A stretch of DNA of 55,076 bases, from the NCBI GenBank assembly GCA_030141605.1, contig JAQGDQ010000652.1, forward strand, positions 64,001 to 119,076, in the 5' to 3' direction. The position numbers were made by a program, and so were the translations under genes. Below the pieces are notes generated by a model, which made no database searches, was not told the DNA's origin, and was given only the letters and a program-made list of their open reading frames with translations. The DNA comes from Tubiluchus corallicola. Lineage: Eukaryota > Priapulida > Priapulimorpha > Priapulimorphida > Tubiluchidae. Positions 1 through 32,300 of the stretch are shown here, piece by piece; within the stretch, counting starts at the first letter, position 1; every line of letters starts with the position of its first letter.

Positions 1-191
1 AGCGTTACTGCCACTGCAAGCCCTGCATGCAAAAAGGCAGTACATACATAAGTGGTACAAAATTTCAAGACGAACTTTTTAAACTTGATGTAAGTGAGGG
101 ATTGTCTTGTGCTTTAACTGCTTTGATACAGCTTGTGAAATGTACTCCACTTGCATTGCTTATTTTTATTTCTAATGTATTTACGTTTTAG

Positions 192-19474
<19,283 letters not shown>

Positions 19475-19661
19475 AGAAATCTTACCTTGTTTTTTTATAT
19501 TCGTACAACCGTAAAAGCAGAAACGGACCATCCAACTCATTTGCCAGCGCTAATATGCATAGTTACTAGGAGTATCAAGAACTTTGGGGCATTGATAAGC
19601 ATCATTTCTTTAACTTAGGACATTGTATTATTTCAACCTTCTGCTTAATTTCTGATGCTAC

Positions 19662-20133
19662 CAGGGATGAGAATTTCCGGAATTCAGAGTTATTGGAAGA
19701 CCAGTAGTGCCATTTTTGTAAATCACGTAAATTCGATGAGAAAATTTTTACGGACCCAGTACATTATTTCACAAGCTGACCGCTAGTTGGCAGGCCGTCA
19801 CTTTGTTTACATCACGTACATCAGTGTAACCGCGTGTATATCTCTATGTATAAGAATATGGAATCAATTGTGTGGAGTTATTTGAGTCAATTGCAGACAG
19901 TTTTTATATACTTTTGCATAGGAGTGGCCAGTAGTTTTTGAGAAAATTAGGTATCATGTATCCTTGATAGTTGGGTATTTTAAATTATGCATGAAACAAG
20001 GTAATTGATATTTTAAGTCCGCTTTGAGGCTCTCTATGGTCACAAAATCGCAATTTGTTGCTGGATTGCCTATGCGGCCCCCAAACCCCCGGCCTGTTTC
20101 AGAGTTTTTTGCAATTTGTCATTCTCATCCCTG
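19662..20133 (+). mobile_element. hAT-type MITE, family 3, intact ends and target duplication
   Basis: 472 bp with inverted ends CAGGGATGAGAAT and ATTCTCATCCCTG, flanked on both sides by the exact 8-bp duplication GATGCTAC (19654-19661 and 20134-20141). An 8-bp duplication and CAGGG ends are hallmarks of hAT transposons. No transposase is encoded. It lies in the 3' flank of ERM, probably inside the 3' UTR. Confidence 0.9.
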
Positions 20134-20466
20134 GATGCTACTGTACACATGAGTGCTAAATCCACCGGACGGTTATCGGTCATTTTTGGCTTGTGAAACC
20201 AATTGTAGACAATTGAATTATTTTACAGACATATTAGTGTATATCTTGGTTGGTGCCATATTATTTATCATGTTATATTTGCTGTATGAAAAACTGCTAT
20301 CGTTTTGTTACATCGTAGAATGAAACATCCGGCTTTTGCTGGTTTTCGTCTGTGACATAATATAACCAGAAGCACAATATATTGGAGTTGTTAGTAAACC
20401 ATATGCACAGTTTAAAAGTTGTCGTACGACTTTTGAATCTTTCAAATTAAATTGCAGTTGCATAAT

Positions 20467-20790
20467 GATGCATAAAAATGTTTTTAGATCTGTACTTGTA
20501 AGAATCTCGCTGTTTGTTAAAGGAGCAGTCAACAGTTTTTTCGCTGCATCACTGTAACAGACAAAAACCACACTCTGAATAGGAAAAAAGTGCAAAAAAT
20601 GTTTTTAGATCTGTATTTGTAGGAATCTCGTTGTTTGTTAAAGGAGCAGTCAACAGTTTTTTGCTGCATCACTGTAACAAATACTGAATAGGAAAAAAAG
20701 TGCATAAAAATGTTTTTAGATCTGTATTTGTAGCAATTTCACTGTTTGTTAAAGGAGCAGTCAACAGTTTTTTCACTGCATAATTAAAAA
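20467..20790. repeat. Tandem repeat, 110-123-bp unit, three copies
   Basis: Each unit contains aatgtttttagatctgta, tgtttgttaaaggagcagtc and aacagttttttcgctgcat-like sequence. Confidence 0.88.
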
Positions 20791-21426
20791 TATTGGTTAC
20801 ATGTTTGTTAACGCTAGGAGATGACAGCATATAACAAGGAAAAAAAATACTCTTAATCGAAAAAACAAAAAATAGTGCTCACAGACATCTGTAACGGAAG
20901 TAATTTTTTAGCTGTGGCTCCTACTTGATTGTATTAGTACATTTCTCTGAGAAATGCTGTTATTAATGTATTACTGGAAAATACTAGCGTTAATGCGCTA
21001 TTTTTCCTGTGCAATGCACAAAATTTGCAAGTTGATGAACTAGCGCCATAGTGAAAATGAATTACGCCATTTTGAAATTCGTTATTGCTATTGTTATGCC
21101 ACGTGTGCCGCAGTTTTGCAGAAAAAAACTCATTAGTGCTGTATAGTTTTGATTTTCTTCAACTAATGTGTAACCTTGTTGTACCTTGCAATATCAGTTG
21201 AAAAATTTTATTATTTTTAGTAAAAACTTTTTGTACGCGAGGTTGCTAATTGAGCATTAATTAAGGCTGTTTTGTATTTAAACAATTTGCTTTTGCGTAT
21301 CATTACTGTGCTATTTTTAGAATCTCTGTCTCTGTATTCAGGATAGTAAAAGTAGCCAAAGTGCCCTTTAGGTCTAAAAATGCTTTATTTTGTACTTGAG
21401 AAACTTTCGTCTCTCGTCGGCTTCAT

Positions 21427-22035
21427 CAGCTCAAATCAGCTTGAAAGATGTTGAAAGATCTGGCTATATCAAGCTAACTATATCTTTCAAGATTGATTCA
21501 AGGTATATTTCAAGATCCATCGGGTTGATTTCAGTTGATAAAGACTGTCAGCTGAAATCAACTTGATGTAGCTAAATCTTGAAAGATTTTGAAAGATATT
21601 GTAGCTGTATTTTTCAAGATTGATACAAGATATATTTCAAGATCTATTAGGTTGATTTCAGTTGATAAAGTCCATCAGCTGAAATCAATTTGATGTAGCT
21701 AAATCTTGAAAGATTTTGAAAGATCTTGTAGCTGTACTTTTCAAGATATATTTCAAGATCTATTAGTTTGATTTCAGTTGATAAAGTCCATCAGCTGAAA
21801 TCAATTTGATGTAGCTAAATCTTGAAAGATTTTGAAAGATCTTGTAGCTGTACTTTTCAAGATTGATTCAAGATATATTTCAAGATCTATTAGGTTGATT
21901 TCAGTTGATGAAGACTGTCAGCTGAAATCAATTTGATCTAGCTAAATCTTGAAAGATTTTGAAAGACATTGTATCTGTATCTTTCAAGATTGATTCAAGA
22001 TATATTTCCAGATCTGTCAGGTTGATTTTAGCTGA
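21427..22035. repeat. Dyad-rich satellite, about 125-bp unit, near five copies
   Basis: Each unit pairs ttgatttcagttgat with atcagctgaaatcaa about 10 bases apart, and flanks this with further inverted words (atcttgaaag, tttcaagat). Every unit can therefore fold into a long hairpin. Confidence 0.9.
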
Positions 22036-24814
22036 TTTAGTCCTCGAGGACAGAAATCTTCTGAAGGAAAAAATAAGGAATTGCTTGGACTTCAAGGGAA
22101 TTTTGACTTTTTTACCGTTTATGACTGTGGCGAGTCTCAAATGAGTGCTATCTTATTTTCAAGATGTATTCAAGACTTAGAATCTCAGCTTAGTGTTATT
22201 TGTACGGCTGCTCTTTTGTTATTAAACTGTGGCTTTAGAATCTGTGTCTGTTGCACGGTGAAGATGTAGCAGCGTTCTGCACAATTTCTGTGCGGTTGTC
22301 AAATTTTAGTTTTCTTAAATGGTGCACCAAAATAATCTGTGATCACGTGACAATTTGAGGTGATTTGAAAGTATTAAGTTTGATGGTAACTTGTGCTGTT
22401 TGAAATGTTTGCATTTGCCTTGGGCCTTGTGTGTGCAACTTTATACTTTTTTGCTCCATAGATGGCGCACGTGCCTAAAAAGTTTACTGTTTCGTGCCGC
22501 CAGGCAAAAACGGTGATATAAATAATTCCAATCACTGTATTTTCATAATCTGGATTTTGGAATTGTTTTTGAACGTGTGTTAATTGCCATTGCAATTTAT
22601 TGAATATCTCTGAAAAATATGTAAATTTTGGGAGCCACTATTAATATTATTGCAACACTAACGAACGTTTTGCTTTGGTTAGCAATCTCATACTTAATAG
22701 CCTTCTTATGATTATTATTCTTACCACATTTTCAACGTTTTATATTCAAGCATACGCCCTGAGAGAACAAGTGATACGTTTGTGACGTTAATGAATGTTT
22801 ACAATTTACAAGTGGCGAATTTAAAAAAAAACGGCAATCCTCGCATTTCTAATTAACCCACGTAAACAATGATAATGTACATGGTTGCTTACAAATATCA
22901 TGTTGTATTAATAAAATAATGCAATTATTGATTTTTTGTTCGTGTTTTGTTTGGTTTCTGAGCTGGAGTGTGACCAAATCATAAAACGTAACTGATGTAA
23001 CCTATCTGTGTTGGCTATAGCTGCGTAGCCTAACCTCACATGTTCCGCGAAGAGCCACAGAACGTAACTAAATAAAATGTCAACTTGTAGACTCGTTATA
23101 AACCTTTTTCAAAGAAATCTTAAATATTTAAATGTTGCTCTTCCATGCTGTTCACAACATTTAACTAAATTCTTTTAACAAGATCTCAGTTCAAGTTCCA
23201 CTTTTTCCCAATGCATGAAATTAAACTTTATATACCCTAGGAAAACAACCGCTTATAAATCCAACGTTTTCCCTCGGATTTCTTCTCTATGGAATTTTTT
23301 ACCAGATAATTGTTGCCTTGTTGAAATCTACAATTTTGCTCAGTTTGATTATGAAGAACATCAATAGATATCTAATACTAGCAAATTCTTAATGGGTATT
23401 CTTTTTCTTTTGACACGTGTTCTACTGTAGTCTCTCTTGCTTTAACTGAGTTGTCATTAACCTTTTTAATGCGTATAAAATATTGCATACATAGCCTGTT
23501 CACATGGAAATTTCGTTAAGCTTTGAAACTTAAAAATACCTCAATTTCTAAATCTTATTTCTATTATAAATCATGTTAATTTTCCCTTGTAATTAGTGTA
23601 TGTTAACATTTTGTATATACTGGCCACAAATTAATTGTTGAAATTTATGTTTGCACACCACAAGCACTTACGTGAAAATAGGTAATAAAAATCATTTCAC
23701 ACACACACACACTTGTATTAAAATTCCATGATTCTCTGTATTTGTTGTCAATGTTCTATATAATTATGTTAATATACACTTAAGTGTTGCATCACGAGTT
23801 TGTGAAACATATTTCTTTGCAGTGAAACTTTATTATAAACCGTCTAAGCGCAAACAATTTTCCACCTCTATCAAATTAATTGGCCTTGTTTTTTTTAATG
23901 TATTAATTAAGATAAGTGTTTCTAATTTTTTTACACTTACGTAGGATAATTTTATTCGCAAACAAGTGCCAAAAACTTCGCAGAAAAGCTCAAACCCCTA
24001 GCCACGATATCTCCCATTTTTCACATTGTAAATGATGATACAGCCCCTTAACTATGTTAGTTTGACGTGGAAATATGTTGAGCTTCATTTTCAGCCCCAC
24101 TTTCTATCTAAGTCATTGTTCAAGATTCATCCAAAGCGCACCTTGCAAAATCTGAAAGTTTTTCCTTGATTAACGCGCCAGCTGCAACTCCCGTAATTAT
24201 GAGAAATCCGCTGGGGGCAAGTTAAAAATGACAAAGTCGTGGTGTTTCGACGATCTTAGCTGCAAAAACAAAAAATAGTCAAAGGCTCTGCTGATAATTA
24301 GCTATTGCGACTCTTTCATTGTCATCTGCAAAGCGTGCTAGTTATCATCTCAACTTACGCGGTTGCAAACTTCGGCAAGGCGGACAGAATTTTATCAGGA
24401 TTCATCATAACAAGAACGCCCTATTTGCTTTCAATGCAGTACGCAGCATAAAAACGCCATCTGCTGTAGTCTTCGGTTTACCCTTTGCAGGGAGCAAAGC
24501 ACTATTGCAGTTGTGGTAGCAGAAAGACTGCGCACAGAGAGACAGTGAACCGAACTTTGCCTGCTTGTTGAACAGCTGCAGCGCAGGGAGGGTGGTTTAT
24601 AACGGGAATAGCCGCTGCAATATAGAATGTCAAATACCACATTTTCTTAACGAGGTCCGAAGTTTTATTGTCACAAGACTTTACTTTGGTATTAGTGCAT
24701 TAAATAAAAATTAAATTGGAATCAAAAAATGGCCTAGAAGTATGCTAAAACTGGAAACAAAATATCTCTTAGCCTAAAACCTGTTGTGTGCAACGCATTG
24801 GATTTTCGCTCGGC

Positions 24815-24822
24815 TGACGTCA
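24815..24822. promoter_or_regulatory. CRE-like site TGACGTCA
   Basis: A perfect palindromic CRE/ATF site about 720 bp upstream of the ARID1 ATG in a locally more GC-rich stretch. Plausibly promoter-related; the transcription start is unknown. Confidence 0.3.
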
Positions 24823-25543
24823 TCCGCCAAACCCTATGGCAAGGCAAAACTGTAGAATTTTGTCCGCTGTTTCCCCTTGGTAAACGTTTTTAGTCATTTC
24901 TGCGAAGCAAACGCGCAACGCTAAGTTGCGCCAAATATTTTTTAGTATAGGTGTTTTAAAAACTCTTTATTCTTTTGCCTTATGACCGGTGGTAAAACCA
25001 GGCAGGGCTTGTTTTTCTTTCGTAATTGCATCAGGGAGGTAAACGGATCGGCTAATTGAAAAAGCTGAATTGTATAGAATGCCTACGACGCCTCACACAC
25101 CGCTATTTGTACACTTCCACTCGTTGGACGAACGCATAAAAGTAGTTCCACAAGGATAATCGCGAATTATTAGAAAACGACTAATGATTTCACAAAAACA
25201 ACAACGCCATGTAATTCAACTGTAGTTCTAATTCTAAATTTCTTAGCAACTTTGTTTAAACACGGATAAAAATAATTAGAAAATGTTTAAGGGCGCAATA
25301 ATTTATCGGCTAACGTTGCCAATGGTTTGCCAGCGTCGAAGGTGCAATGTATGTATGTATTGGTGATAAGGCCATGCTCTTATATGAGTAGCACCAAATT
25401 TTTTTATAAGTCATTAGTGTTATTTGTGCCAATAAAAAAGAGAAAACGTGAACTTATTGTAATGAAAGTATAGTAGTGAAGTATTTAACACCGGAAAGCT
25501 GACAAATGCATGGAAGAGAGCGGGGTGTTGGCGCTAGAGAGGA

Positions 25544-26344
25544 ATGGCAACAGAGATCCTATCCACTGGGAGAAAATCTGAACAAAAGGGTGCAGAAGAC
25601 AGCTCAGATGCAGCCCCTAAAAAGAAGGCTAAAGGTATAAAAACAAACTACAAACGCAAAGACTTAAATGGTGACTCGTTTAATGGCAATTGTGTAATAA
25701 ATGAAAGCGTGAGTAAAGCTAGAATTCGCAATGAATTGACAATGGAGAGGTCTATTCAAGATGGTGGAAGTGCACATATGATGAATTCGATGGACCAGGG
25801 GCAATACCACAATAGTGGCCATCAAGCAGGGTATCTTCAAGGAAGTGGAGATACAACTATAAATAGCCAAGATTACGGTAAAATGAATGATACTGGACAA
25901 ATGCATAACAGTTATAATGGAGGTTATAACAGAAGTTATTATGATCAGGCAAATATGAATGAAGTACCATCAAATTCTCAGCCTAGTAACATGTTTAACC
26001 AATATGGGCAGCAGTCATACAATAAAGGGATGTTATCTGGGTCTAGGAGTGGAATTGGGATTCAAGGCATGCCGATGAATAATTACCCCGGACAACCTCG
26101 TATGTTGTCCGGACAAAGTATCAGTCAACAAGCCGGTCCTACTCCAACGCTCAATCAACTTCTTCAGTCGCCAAATCCTGCCACTAGATATCAGAACTCT
26201 TATAGTGATTATGGACGCAATCAACTGCCTCCTGGTGGCCAAATAGATGGGGCAAACATGCAATATGGAAGTCCATCTCAGAGTTGGGCTAGGGGACCAT
26301 ATCATCAGCAGTCGTCCGGGACCCGAATGCCAGGATACAGCCAG
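25544..26344 (+). CDS. ARID1: ARID1 coding exon 1
   Basis: 267 codons from ATG at 25544 to donor CAG|gtatat. Contains the basic segment, many short Gln/Asn/Tyr-rich stretches, and PTPTLNQLL (26138-26164). It is followed by an 11-kb intron. Confidence 0.88.
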
Positions 26345-29300
26345 GTATATCGTCTTGTATTTACTATTAAAGTATAGCAAAGGCATGGTCACTAGGCTTT
26401 GAAATGAGTAAACTCTCATTGGAACGTATTTTCTAAAAAAAGTCTGATTTATCGGTTGTTTGCCCGAACAAGCGATTTCTCACAGCTCGTGAAGGAATAT
26501 GGAAGTCGGGTGGATTGCTGATCTTGCAAATTAACAAATTACCTTGTAATCTAAGTAAACTTATATTTGGCAGCCCTGGGCTCAAAATTTCAAACTTGTG
26601 CTGAAAGTTTCCGTTTGTAATATTACCACTTGCTGCGATGCAGAATTTCAAAAATCGTTTTTGAAGTAAATCAAACTTTATTAAACTCGGCATAAATCTG
26701 TGCTGTACGTAGTAGCCAGTGGTAGGTTCTAGGCAGCATTTAATAAGTTGGTTAGTATTTCTATTTTTAACTGAAAAATCTTTGTGCCTTGAATATAAAT
26801 TTCTAAAAATGTAAAGGTGAGAAAGTACTGAAGCGAACAAACACTTCCTCCTGTATGTGAACAGATAATGGCTGTGACATCTTTGGGAACGAAACATTCA
26901 AATTTCTGAACGAAACAGTTGTTAAATAATGTATTTCCATTGCAGTAGGGACAACCAAATTTCAAACTAAACACAGCCAATTGATAAAATTTATAAAGTA
27001 ACTTTTGCAATATTTTACAAGATCAAGGAAGCAAACCAAAAGCGCGCATGCAGTTTGCGCTCACAAACATGCTTCATCAGAATCGTTTGAGTGACATCGA
27101 CTAGCTGCGAGATTACGGCGCCTTTGGCCGATCTATGTTTACTGCCGAAAAAATATAAATTTATTATTATGAATACTGGTGGTACACTGCACAATAAACT
27201 GGTGCATTTTGTATGAATTAGTACTGCATCTTTGTACTTGTAAGGCTGTTCATTGTATACTGCGTGTGATTAAGCACAAGTCCATTAAAAAAATTGGGTG
27301 CATATCTGGAGTTGGTTATTGACTCGATTTAGAAAAAATGTGATTTACTACAAATAAGCATCATTTGTTATAAAATCTCATACCCAGTGTTCAACATACC
27401 GAACGCAGACTTACACGATATCACATAAAAACTGCTTAAGCATCTGACTTCCAGTCAGCAGATCAGATATAATTGTTAATGTGATACAGTAAACTTAATT
27501 TCTTAGTCAAAGTATTTTTTGTAGTTTTTTGTTATAATTCAAATAGGCTAGTTGGCTAGGGGCTTTATGAATTCTAGTAATTTCAGAATTCTCAAGTAAC
27601 CTGGTGAAAAAAATGTCAAATAGCAAAAAAAAAAACAGGTGACGAAAAAAACAAGAACAATCGAGTTTTGTAAAGTAGCTTTTTTGAGAGTAGCAACTAC
27701 CTCTAGGTACATGACATATTGTTTAAAGATTCGTAGGAATGAAATTTAGAATTTATTTGCTAAATTATTATATATTTATTTTATTTTACGTAGTATGATC
27801 AATAATAGTAATAGCTAGTTTTTTAAATCTTCTTTTATTTGCTGCAAATTTACTAGTAGCTTCATTGCACCTTAAATATGGAAAATTAACTGTCCAGTGT
27901 CTTTCTCGGACAGTATTAGCTGTGTCTGATGTGTGTTATCTGCATTATCTAGTGATACATTACCTATTACTAGGTTGGCACTGATTGTTATCTTACATTA
28001 TAGTTGACAGTGTACACAAATGTGCAGTCTTGTTCGATTGTCAAAGTTCTGAGGGAGTTCACGGGGTTAACTTCTTCGGGTTTTAACGTCTTCTGAAATG
28101 TGGACTTTCCAAAGACCTGTAATTTCGCATCTTTTGTCTGCAGTAGCTTGCCTGTGGTATGCCTCGGTTTTCTGCACTGTCATCCATCATTGTACACAAC
28201 AATACAAGTGTTGCTGTGCTTCAAAAGTTGCTTAAATCATTACGCAAGTGTAATTCTTGTCTGTGCATTCATTCACTGTATTACACGCTGCACAAAAACC
28301 ACATTTTGTGCATAGATTAAACTTCCGTGCAGAAAATGCTTGGCTTAGCTAACTGTTTGGTGGCTGATTTTATTGGCCTTTGAAAATATCGACATTGTTT
28401 TTACATTTTACCCAAAACATAAAGCAAAAGTTTACATGAAGTCGGTTGCTGGGATCTAGGGGTCTGAATTGCAGCAAAACCCACTTAAAATAAATCAACC
28501 ATCCTACAAACTTTTTGTCGTGTGTGTTGGTAACGTTTCATTAGAAGGTTCTATAGCTAATTAGCTAACACAATTTAAGTGAGCAAAGTTTCATTCGTTC
28601 ATCTGGTCAAGCTTAGCTCAGCAGTTTTTGTTGAGAAATTTAGATGCATCACCCAATTATTCACTTCAAATTTGCTGATGAGTTTATACTGGGATGCTGC
28701 TTGCAAGTTTGCATGAAGTTTTTTTGAACTAATTAATATTAATACTGATCAACTTGACCTAAATAATTAATGCCAATAGTCGGTCACTATGCGGGGGCTG
28801 CAGTTTGCAAGTAGAAATGTAAATGTAAGCCAAGCAAGTCAAAGTTCTTATAAGTATGTTGCTATGATAAAGTTATCTTTTGATTTTCTTATGCAAAGTT
28901 GTTGTTAGGATGTAAAACATTTTCCGCTGGAGAATTCCAAAGATAAGTGGTCCGGGGGAAATTATGTACTACTTTACATGTAGGTAACAATGTCCACAGT
29001 AAAAGTGGCAGCAAAGCAAATTTTCAGGACTGACGGCAATATAATTTGGTAAATTTGTGCATTTATGAAGTGGGCCAACTAAATTTTCAAAATATTTCGA
29101 AGCGTATATAATAATATTTCTTCAATTAGACAATTAGACATGCCATCTTTTTCAAAAATGGTGCAGTGTGTTACATAAATTTTCTGCAAAACTAATCTCA
29201 TAAATATAAACTCGTCAAAAACTGGCACATTGGTACGTTAGAACATGGGTTTTTACCACATATGTGCTTTTTCACCTTGGCCTAATGTACACGATTTATC

Positions 29301-32300
29301 CACAGGTACTACGGTTGCCATCTTCAATTAGAAAATGGCTGGCCACTGTAGTCCTGATTTTTTATGCAACTCAGTGGCCTATTCTATTTAAATTTGATGT
29401 TTGTGTCGAGACCAAAATTCGCGCATTATGACCGAGGCTAGCTCTCTAAATTCAGGCAATGAACAGTCAAAGGTGACACAGCCATGTTCGGATGCATACA
29501 TTCTGCCTTGTGCTAGGAGATGAACAGCCAGAATGGCTATGGCGAGTGAAATTACTCAAAGCAAGAATTGATCTCATGTAGTCACATCCATTCACCAGAA
29601 ACAGTGTGGCTTAACTTCAACCGCAAAGCACAGGCACGTGACCTTTCAGCTGTTCTTCCCTCGGTTTAATACACCTGTTATTTGCTTATATACAACATAT
29701 TTTTAAATACAAATATTTATCGCTATCGAAATGGTTAGAAACTTAGAGATATGACTGAAATTTACAGTATAACTGTAGAACTATTCCATGCATTGTTTAA
29801 GTAACACGTTAAACTCAAAAAGATGGAATTTTTATTGATCATAACTTCTCTAAATCAGCTGCTTAATTTTTGCGTATGACTTACTTTAAGCCCGACATTT
29901 GAAACATAGGTAGATTTTCACGGATATAGAAATTGGATTAATTATCTCAATATTACAGCGAATGCAGTTACAGTATCTTAAAAGGCAACGTGATTGGATT
30001 TGGGTTTTTTGCTGTACGGTGCTGCCGCTTTGCTAAAAATTTCCTGTTCAACGCGTGAAGGCTCAGAATGTAGGGCATGACATACATGTACAGTACGCGT
30101 GATGTTGCTTTGATGTTTATTGCCTAGCCTAGGCTAACTTTACCAATTACACTACAGTGTGGTACAGTTAACACAGTAACGTATTGTGTCAGCTGTAGCG
30201 TCATCAACAAAGATTTCGCCGCTTTCCCTATTAAGCGATTTTCAATTTAAACAGATTTCTTTTGTATTAGAATTCATCATGCCCAATGTACAAGCTCGTG
30301 ATGAATTTCCACTATGTGTACTGGAGGAATTTTCCAGAATTTCACGTTTCACATTGTGGGATGAATTTCCACTATGTGTACTGGAGGAAATTTCACGTTT
30401 CACATTTCGGGATGAATTTCCACTATGTGTAGTGGAGGAAATTTCCAGAATTTCACGTTTCGTATTTTGGGATGAATTTCCACTATGTGTACTGGAGGAA
30501 ATTTCCAGAATTTCACGTTTAGTATTTTGGGATGAATTTCCACTATGTGTACTGGAGGAAATGTCCAGAATTTCACGTTTAACATTTTGGGATGAATTAA
30601 AGATGTTACTGTACTATCTGATTATCAATGTATTTTAATGGCAAATAAAGATTATTATATATATATATATATATACTATACTATACTATACTATGTTCAC
30701 AATACACTATACTATATTACACAATACTATACTATACTTTGTGCATATTATCATCTTTTTTAATGTGAATTTTGTAATTTATCCCATAATGCGAAATTTT
30801 AGATAAGTAATCCAATTTCTCCAATATACTTCCGACGATTTTTTTGGCGAATTTTATATTTTCATTGCATATTATATCAAAAGTGGAAAGTGTGGGAAGA
30901 GGGAAGACTATTGCCTACATTTTTTTAAAGATATTTGTTCGTAATTTATTCAGCAGGGGGACTTGAAGTTAACGACTTGTCGCACGCGCGTGTTTTGAAT
31001 TATATTGCTCTGAAAGTAGCAGTTTTTGTTAAGGAAAAAATAAATTTGCTGCGCCTTAATTTTAGCAGTGAGTTTCGCGATGTTTTGGGCCGAAGTTCTG
31101 CTTATCATTTTTCCTATGCACTAAGGTTTTGTTGACATTACTATTATATTTCGTAAGTTCGTTTTGTTCTGAAGTTCTGTTCTGAATTTCAATTTCGACG
31201 TTCTTTACAAAGGAAACGTTGAAAGCGATTAAAACCCAGAATAGATGAAGATCCAATCACCAGAGTTGACGAAGGTCCAGTGAGTACATTCTTGCTGCCC
31301 TGTAATATGTAGATCTGTTTTACATATCTTGCGAAACTTTTTAAACCTTGTTGAGCTTTAACGTGCGAAAAATCTCTGCATGTGAAACAATTCAAGGTTA
31401 AATGTCAGTTAAAGGTCACAGGACACTGGGGTCAGAAGAGATTCAATTTGGGGATCCTTGTCGTGTTTAAATATAATGACTTGTGTTTAAGAGTGCTCGT
31501 GTACACAAGCTTACCATACGGAAATTGCAAACACAAGTTTACCGTACGGAAATTGCATACGCACGTTTACCGTAGGAAAATTGCGTATGCAGGCTTACCA
31601 TACGGAATTGCGTATGCAAGTTTACCGTACGGAAATTAGGTGTGCAAGTGTACCGTACGGAAATTGCGTATGTGCAGTTTACAAACAACGTCAGTACGCA
31701 GGAAGTGTTTGTGGTGTGCTAGCTGTTCGTGAAAATGGACAGTTTATATCAATACGTGCTGCAGTGCAAACTGCATGGCTACAAGATTCATACTGGTTGT
31801 TCTTCAACTATTTAGGGAAAGTTTCTTTATCTGGGATGTCGAAAACGACACGCACAGCTAGAAAATTCAGCAGGTAGAATTATTATGAGCGGTTCGTAAT
31901 TTTTACCGACAAGGCTAAACTTTGCTGCATGCAGAAGTGTACCAGAATCTGAAGTGGTTATTTCATTAGATATTAGATGATATTTTTTGTAAGTTAAATA
32001 CGCGCTAGAATTACTTTTATATAGGCCGTAAATGTGCTATGAAAATTTACAGTCTTTATTAAAAATATTACGTTTTTTCTAATTGGGACAATACAACATT
32101 CACGGAACAATACAACACGCAAATTGCGTATGTGCAGTTTACAAACAACGTCAGTACGCGGGAAGTGTTTGTGGTGTGCTAGCTGTTCGTGAAAATGGAC
32201 AGTTTATATCAATACGTGCTGCAGTGCAAACTGCATGGCTACAAGATTCATACTGGTTGTTCTTCAACTATTTAGGGAAAGTTTCTTTATCTGGGATGTC

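Larger units (their letters stand above)
19475..25543. other. Region between ERM stop and ARID1 start
   Basis: Holds the ERM 3' untranslated region, a hAT MITE, two tandem repeats, and the ARID1 promoter and 5' leader. No coding exon could be supported. AATAAA words occur at about 22910 and 23683, but the true cleavage site is not determinable. A short (CA)n lies near 23700. Confidence 0.6.

Noticed and set aside
30186-30638. 150-codon repeat protein candidate
   Set aside because: It is open only because the minisatellite unit is a multiple of three.
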